A DNA stretch of 8,625 bases from Bacilli bacterium (GTDB lineage: Bacteria > Bacillota_I > Bacilli_A > RF39 > UBA660): contig JAEDGC010000060.1 of NCBI GenBank assembly GCA_016297695.1, forward strand, positions 1 to 8,625, written 5' to 3'. The notes under the pieces are model-generated. The model was not told the DNA's origin, made no database searches, and worked only from the letters and a program-made list of their open reading frames with translations. Shown here in pieces: positions 5,152-8,625 of the stretch (positions are counted from its first letter, which is position 1; the number at the start of each line of letters is the position of its first letter). The position numbers and the translations under genes were made by a program.

Positions 5152-6151
5152 AAAATGTATTGGATGTGGAATAACTCTTCAGTGGGAAGATGAAAATAAA
5201 ATAGGGTATATAAGAAAAGATAAAATAAATGAAGCTAAATATTGTCAAAGATGTTTTAGATTAATGCATTATAATGAGATGAAATATATTAATTTACCAA
5301 TTAATCAAGAAAATATCTTAAAAGAAGTTAATGATAAAAAATATTTAGTATTTTTTTTAGTTGATTTATTTAATATTAATAAAGAAGTTGTAAAAACTTT
5401 TAACAAAATAAAAAATAATAAATGTTTAGTTATAAGTAAATCAGATTTAATTCCTAAGTCATTCAATTTTGATAAAATAAAAAATTGGTTATGTAAAGAG
5501 TATAAAATAAAAGATAAAATAATATTTTTAACATCTTTAAAAAATAAAAATATTAATAAAATATTTCAAATAATGGAAGATAATTCTACAAAAAAATGCT
5601 TCTTTATGGGATACACAAATTCTGGTAAATCTACATTATTAAATACAATTACCGATAGTGTTAATAAAATAACAACTAGTATGCTACCAAATACAACACT
5701 TAACTTTATAAATATTTATTATAATGATTATGTATTTATTGATACGCCAGGATTTACTTTAAAAGATAAAATATATGAAGATAATGAATTAGATTTTGTA
5801 AAAAAAATAAATAATAGTAAATTTATAAAACCTAGTGTCTATCAAATGCAACCAAAAACAAGTGTTTTAATAGAAAATAAATTAAGAATTGAGAATTTAG
5901 ATAACAATAATGATTTTATTTTTTATATGAGTAATGATATTAATTTAAACAAAGTATTTGAAAATAATGATAGATTAAAAGAGTATGCTTTAAAAACATA
6001 CCATGTAAGTAATAATACAGATATTGTTATTAAAGGTTTAGGGTTTATTAATGTAAAAAAATCTAGTGATATAAATATATATACAATTAATCACAGTATT
6101 ATTGAAATTAGAGATTCTTTTTTAGGAAGTGGTTTTTATGAGCAAAATTAA
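5144..6151 (+). CDS. yqeH: YqeH, circularly permuted GTPase of 30S ribosome assembly
   Basis: 335 residues, somewhat shorter than B. subtilis YqeH (366). An N-terminal zinc finger has C5, C8, C34 and C37 (CIGC and CQRC). The GTPase motifs run in permuted order: G4 as SKSD (98-101), G5 as TS (130-131), G1 P-loop GYTNSGKS (156-163), G2 around TT (184-185, in PNTTL) and G3 DTPG (200-203). A C-terminal region of about 130 residues follows, the place of the family's RNA/protein-binding domain. In B. subtilis YqeH is needed for proper 30S formation and 16S rRNA processing. G4 is unusual: the family normally has NKxD and here the Asn is Ser (S98). Start: AAAGGAAAG lies just before the ATG at 5144, inside the end of yqeG, so coupling is likely. 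The 3' end overlaps mutL by 14 nt. The aroE, yhbY and nadD genes that usually follow yqeH are absent. Confidence 0.93.
   Translation: MIKKCIGCGITLQWEDENKIGYIRKDKINEAKYCQRCFRLMHYNEMKYINLPINQENILKEVNDKKYLVFFLVDLFNINKEVVKTFNKIKNNKCLVISKSDLIPKSFNFDKIKNWLCKEYKIKDKIIFLTSLKNKNINKIFQIMEDNSTKKCFFMGYTNSGKSTLLNTITDSVNKITTSMLPNTTLNFINIYYNDYVFIDTPGFTLKDKIYEDNELDFVKKINNSKFIKPSVYQMQPKTSVLIENKLRIENLDNNNDFIFYMSNDINLNKVFENNDRLKEYALKTYHVSNNTDIVIKGLGFINVKKSSDINIYTINHSIIEIRDSFLGSGFYEQN
6124..6132 (+). promoter_or_regulatory. Shine-Dalgarno site deciding the mutL start
   Basis: AGGAAGTGG inside the last codons of yqeH, with a 5-nt T spacer before the ATG at 6138. The GTG at 6129-6131 is in frame but is part of the site, so the 592-residue version of MutL is rejected. 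Confidence 0.8.
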
Positions 6152-7907
6152 AGTAATGAGTGAAAATCTAGCTAATAAAATTGCAGCTGGTGAAGTAGTT
6201 GAAAAGTGTGCATCAGTTGTTAAAGAATTAGTTGAAAATAGTATAGATGCTAAATCTAGTCAAATAAATATTACCTTAGAAGATGGAGGACTTCGTTTAA
6301 TAAAAGTAGATGATGATGGAATTGGAATGGATGAAATTGATGCTAAACTAGCATTTCAAAGACATGCCACTTCTAAAATTTATCGTGATGATGATTTATT
6401 TTTTATTGGAACTTTAGGTTTTAGAGGAGAAGCATTACCATCAATTGCATCTGTATCTGAGGTTGAACTTAAAACTAGCATGGGTGATATTGGAACAAAA
6501 ATCCATATTAAAGGTGGAAACCTTTTAAGTGAAGAAAAGACCGATGCTAAAAAAGGAACAAGTATAACTATAACAAATTTATTTTATAATACACCAGCTC
6601 GTTTAAAATATCTAAAGACAGAACAAAGTGAACTAGCAAATTGTGTTGCTCTAATTGAAAGAGAAGCTCTTGCTCATAATGATATTGCTTTTACTTTAAT
6701 TAATAATAATCATGTATTAGTCAAAACTAGTGGAAGTAAAAATTTACATAAAACAATTCATGAAATTTATGGGTTAAATATATCTAGTAAAATGTTAGAA
6801 ATAAAAGATAGTTGTGATGATTTTGATATATATGGTTATATTTGCAAACCAGAAATATTAAAGAGTAATCGTAATCATATAATTACAATAGTAAATGATA
6901 GAGTAGTTAGAAATAATGATTTAAATAGATGTATAAATGATGCATATTATATGTATAAACCTGATTCAAAATATCCTGTAGTAGTAATAAAAATTGATAC
7001 AGATCCAACTTTAATTGATGTAAATATTCATCCAACTAAGCAAGATATAAAAATATCAAAAATAGAAGTATTAACTGATTTATTATTTAAAAATATAAAA
7101 AATGCTTTATATAAAAATCTTCTTATTCCAAATGGTAATAATGATAATGTTGAATTAACAAGCCCTTTAAACGAAGAAAAAAATGATTTTATAAAAAATA
7201 TTATTAATGAAGATAATATTGAAGAAAATAATTATGTTCAAACAAAATTAAATTTAAGTTCAATAATAAAAGAAGAATCTAGTGTTTATGATGATACAGT
7301 TATTATAAACAAAGAAATAAAATTATTAGATTTACATCCAATCGGAGTTATTCACAAAACTTTTATTGTAGCTGAAAATGAAGATGGAATGTATTTAATA
7401 GATCAACATGCAGCTCATGAAAGAATTAACTATGAAAAAGTATTAGATGCTATGAAAGATAAAAAAATAATTAAAACAAGTATGTTAATACCAATAACAA
7501 TTGAATTATCGACAAGTGAATTTATTGATATAAAACAAAATTTTGAATTTATTAGAGAATTAGGTTTTGATATAGATGAATTTGGTATTAACACGATTAT
7601 TATAAAAGAACATCCAATTTGGTTAAATCAAGGATATGAAGAAGAGACTATTCGAAAAATGATAGATATAATTTTAATGGATAAAAAGAAATTTGATCCA
7701 GTAGAATTTAATGATCGTTTAGCTGCTAGCATGGCATGTAAAATGAGTATTAAAGCTAATATGGATATAAGTTATGATGTACAAGTAGAATTATTAAAAG
7801 AATTAGTAAAATGTAAAAACCCTTATAATTGTGCCCATGGTAGACCAACAATCATAAAGTTTTCTAATTATGATTTAGATAAAATGTTTAAAAGAATAAT
7901 GAATTAG
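6138..7907 (+). CDS. mutL: DNA mismatch repair protein MutL (endonuclease type)
   Basis: 589 residues. The GHKL ATPase domain holds KELVENSIDA (29-38, catalytic E30 and N34), DDDGIGM (58-64), QRHATSK (74-80) and GFRGEAL (94-100). A variable, acidic Asn/Glu-rich linker of about 60 residues follows near 335-395. The C-terminal endonuclease domain has the complete metal motif DQHAAHERINYE (422-433: D422, Q423, H424, E428, E433), SMACKMSIKA (531-540) and CKNPYNCAHGRP (559-570), which provide further metal ligands. This is the nicking MutL of bacteria without MutH: it is recruited by MutS and nicks the new strand. The segment aligned with the beta-clamp contact (QxxxxP in B. subtilis) reads TSMLIP (447-452), lacking the Gln. 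mutS is not next to it. mutL is coupled to yqeH by a 14-nt overlap and followed by miaA after 30 nt. Confidence 0.97.
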   Translation: MSKIKVMSENLANKIAAGEVVEKCASVVKELVENSIDAKSSQINITLEDGGLRLIKVDDDGIGMDEIDAKLAFQRHATSKIYRDDDLFFIGTLGFRGEALPSIASVSEVELKTSMGDIGTKIHIKGGNLLSEEKTDAKKGTSITITNLFYNTPARLKYLKTEQSELANCVALIEREALAHNDIAFTLINNNHVLVKTSGSKNLHKTIHEIYGLNISSKMLEIKDSCDDFDIYGYICKPEILKSNRNHIITIVNDRVVRNNDLNRCINDAYYMYKPDSKYPVVVIKIDTDPTLIDVNIHPTKQDIKISKIEVLTDLLFKNIKNALYKNLLIPNGNNDNVELTSPLNEEKNDFIKNIINEDNIEENNYVQTKLNLSSIIKEESSVYDDTVIINKEIKLLDLHPIGVIHKTFIVAENEDGMYLIDQHAAHERINYEKVLDAMKDKKIIKTSMLIPITIELSTSEFIDIKQNFEFIRELGFDIDEFGINTIIIKEHPIWLNQGYEEETIRKMIDIILMDKKKFDPVEFNDRLAASMACKMSIKANMDISYDVQVELLKELVKCKNPYNCAHGRPTIIKFSNYDLDKMFKRIMN

Positions 7908-7923
7908 ATTTTAATTTTTATAT

Positions 7924-7931
7924 AAGGAGTG
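7924..7931 (+). promoter_or_regulatory. Shine-Dalgarno site of miaA
   Basis: AAGGAGTG (from 7924/7925) is followed by TTTAAA and the ATG at 7938. The in-frame GTG at 7929 overlaps the site, again exactly 9 nt before the start; ATG 7938 gives the usual short MiaA N-terminus before the P-loop. Confidence 0.8.
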
Positions 7932-7937
7932 TTTAAA

Positions 7938-8625
7938 ATGATTATATGTGTTGTTGGGCCAACTGGAGTGGGAAAAACTAAAATGAGTGTTGAACTTGCT
8001 AAAATGTATGATGCAATAATCATAAATTGTGATGTAATGCAAGTTTATAAAGATATGAATATTGCAACAGCTAAAATAAAAGAAGAAGAAAAAGAAGGAA
8101 TAAAGCATTATCTACTAGACATATGCAATTTAGAAGATAATTATACAATATATGATTATCAAAAAGATGCTAGAAAAATAATTGAAAATAATAAAGATAA
8201 AAATATCATTTTTGTTGGTGGTAGTGGATTATATTTAAAAGCAGCCTTATTTGATTACCGTTTTACTGAAGAACAAACAAGTGATGAATATGAAAATTAT
8301 ACTAATGAACAACTATATGAATTATGTAAGAAAAAAGATAAAGATATGGATATTCATATAAATAATAGAAAAAGATTAATAAGATTTTTAAATCGTAAAG
8401 ATATAGAAAAAGTAGAACCAAAACTACTATATAATAATGTCTATTTTATTGGATTAACAACTGATAGGAAAAAATTATATGATATTATTAATAAAAGAGT
8501 AGATAAAATGCTTGAAGATGGTTTAATTAAAGAAGCTCAATATTTTTATGATAAAAAAATATCATGTAAAGCATTAAATACAGTAATAGGATATAAAGAA
8601 ATATTTAAATTTTTTAATAAAGAAT
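7938..8625 (+). CDS. miaA: tRNA dimethylallyltransferase, partial at the right edge
   Basis: The first 229 residues are present with no stop in the window; typical MiaA proteins are about 300 residues, so roughly 70 are missing. The enzyme adds a dimethylallyl group from DMAPP to N6 of A37 in tRNAs that read codons beginning with U. Visible motifs are the P-loop GPTGVGKT (7-14), CDVMQVYKDMNIATAK (31-46) which replaces the family DSxQVYxGMDIGTAK, VGGSGLYLKA (93-102), IHINNRKRLIRFL (139-151) for the tRNA-binding helix, MLEDGLIKEA (191-200) and TVIGYKEIF (215-223). D32 at the catalytic position is kept, but the usual Ser after it is Val33. The ATG at 7938 follows AAGGAGTG. It is the last operon gene seen; mutL-miaA adjacency occurs in many bacteria. 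The insert after GLYLKA appears short, common in reduced low-GC lineages. Confidence 0.95.
   Translation, partial: MIICVVGPTGVGKTKMSVELAKMYDAIIINCDVMQVYKDMNIATAKIKEEEKEGIKHYLLDICNLEDNYTIYDYQKDARKIIENNKDKNIIFVGGSGLYLKAALFDYRFTEEQTSDEYENYTNEQLYELCKKKDKDMDIHINNRKRLIRFLNRKDIEKVEPKLLYNNVYFIGLTTDRKKLYDIINKRVDKMLEDGLIKEAQYFYDKKISCKALNTVIGYKEIFKFFNKE

Noticed and set aside
5066..5248. Minus-strand open frame across the yqeG/yqeH junction
   Set aside because: Low-complexity Phe/Ile/Tyr composition and complete overlap with two well-identified genes; a shadow frame.
7140..7330. Asn/Glu/Asp-rich stretch in mutL as a possible repeat or insertion
   Set aside because: It coincides with the naturally variable linker between the ATPase and endonuclease domains and the reading frame is intact.
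7911..8108. Minus-strand open frame over the start of miaA
   Set aside because: It overlaps the conserved P-loop coding region of miaA, and its translation is a run of Phe, Tyr and His; a shadow frame.
1027..8625. Possible Mycoplasma-type code with TGA as tryptophan, suggested by the low G+C content
   Set aside because: No in-frame TGA occurs in any of the genes, TGG is used for tryptophan, and the first small gene ends at a TGA that overlaps the next start.
1..8625. CRISPR arrays, insertion sequences, tRNA genes
   Set aside because: No regularly spaced repeats, transposase-like proteins, terminal inverted repeats or tRNA cloverleaf elements were seen on either strand.

Overview
The window looks like chromosomal housekeeping DNA from a very AT-rich (about a quarter G+C by eye), low-GC Gram-positive bacterium of the Bacilli / Erysipelotrichia-like group. 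Supporting signs are a Bacillus-type rpsD preceded by a long leader, ezrA (a Firmicutes division gene), a sporulation sigma factor of the SigK family with an apparent pro-sequence, the yqeG-yqeH pair, an endonuclease-type MutL, and strong AAGGAGGTG-like ribosome binding sites. The genetic code appears standard: tryptophan is written TGG and no in-frame TGA occurs in any of the genes, which argues against a Mycoplasma-type code. The presence of sigK suggests a spore-forming lineage or a descendant of one.

Layout. Positions 1-94 hold two hairpins: one with a short conserved-looking tail, and a 15-bp-arm terminator serving rpsD. rpsD (minus strand, 95-697) has a roughly 155-nt 5' leader with a probable pseudoknot, matching the expectation of S4 autoregulation, and a TTGACA/TATAAT promoter. 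A divergent plus-strand promoter reads into two small unknown genes (1027-1314 and 1311-1550) that overlap by ATGA. ezrA (1610-3331) has its own extended -10 promoter. It converges on sigK (minus strand, 3344-4039), and the two share one hairpin terminator that overlaps both gene ends.

From a divergent intergenic region at 4040-4145, a compact plus-strand operon runs to the right edge: a small membrane-anchored exported protein (4146-4616), yqeG (4630-5151), yqeH (5144-6151), mutL (6138-7907) and the first three quarters of miaA (7938 to the edge). yqeG/yqeH and yqeH/mutL overlap, which implies translational coupling. Functionally this joins 30S ribosome assembly (YqeH, with the HAD phosphatase YqeG), mismatch repair (MutL) and tRNA modification (MiaA), all growth-related housekeeping.

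No mobile element, CRISPR array, tRNA or rRNA was recognised. The most noteworthy points are the rpsD leader fold, the pro-SigK-like N-terminus with a possible mother-cell-type promoter, the unknown two-gene operon next to ezrA, changed residues in the guanine-specificity motif of YqeH and the clamp-binding motif of MutL, and a repeated start-codon trap in which an in-frame GTG lies inside the Shine-Dalgarno sequence exactly 9 nt upstream of the real start. I did not find a clearly new biological system here.
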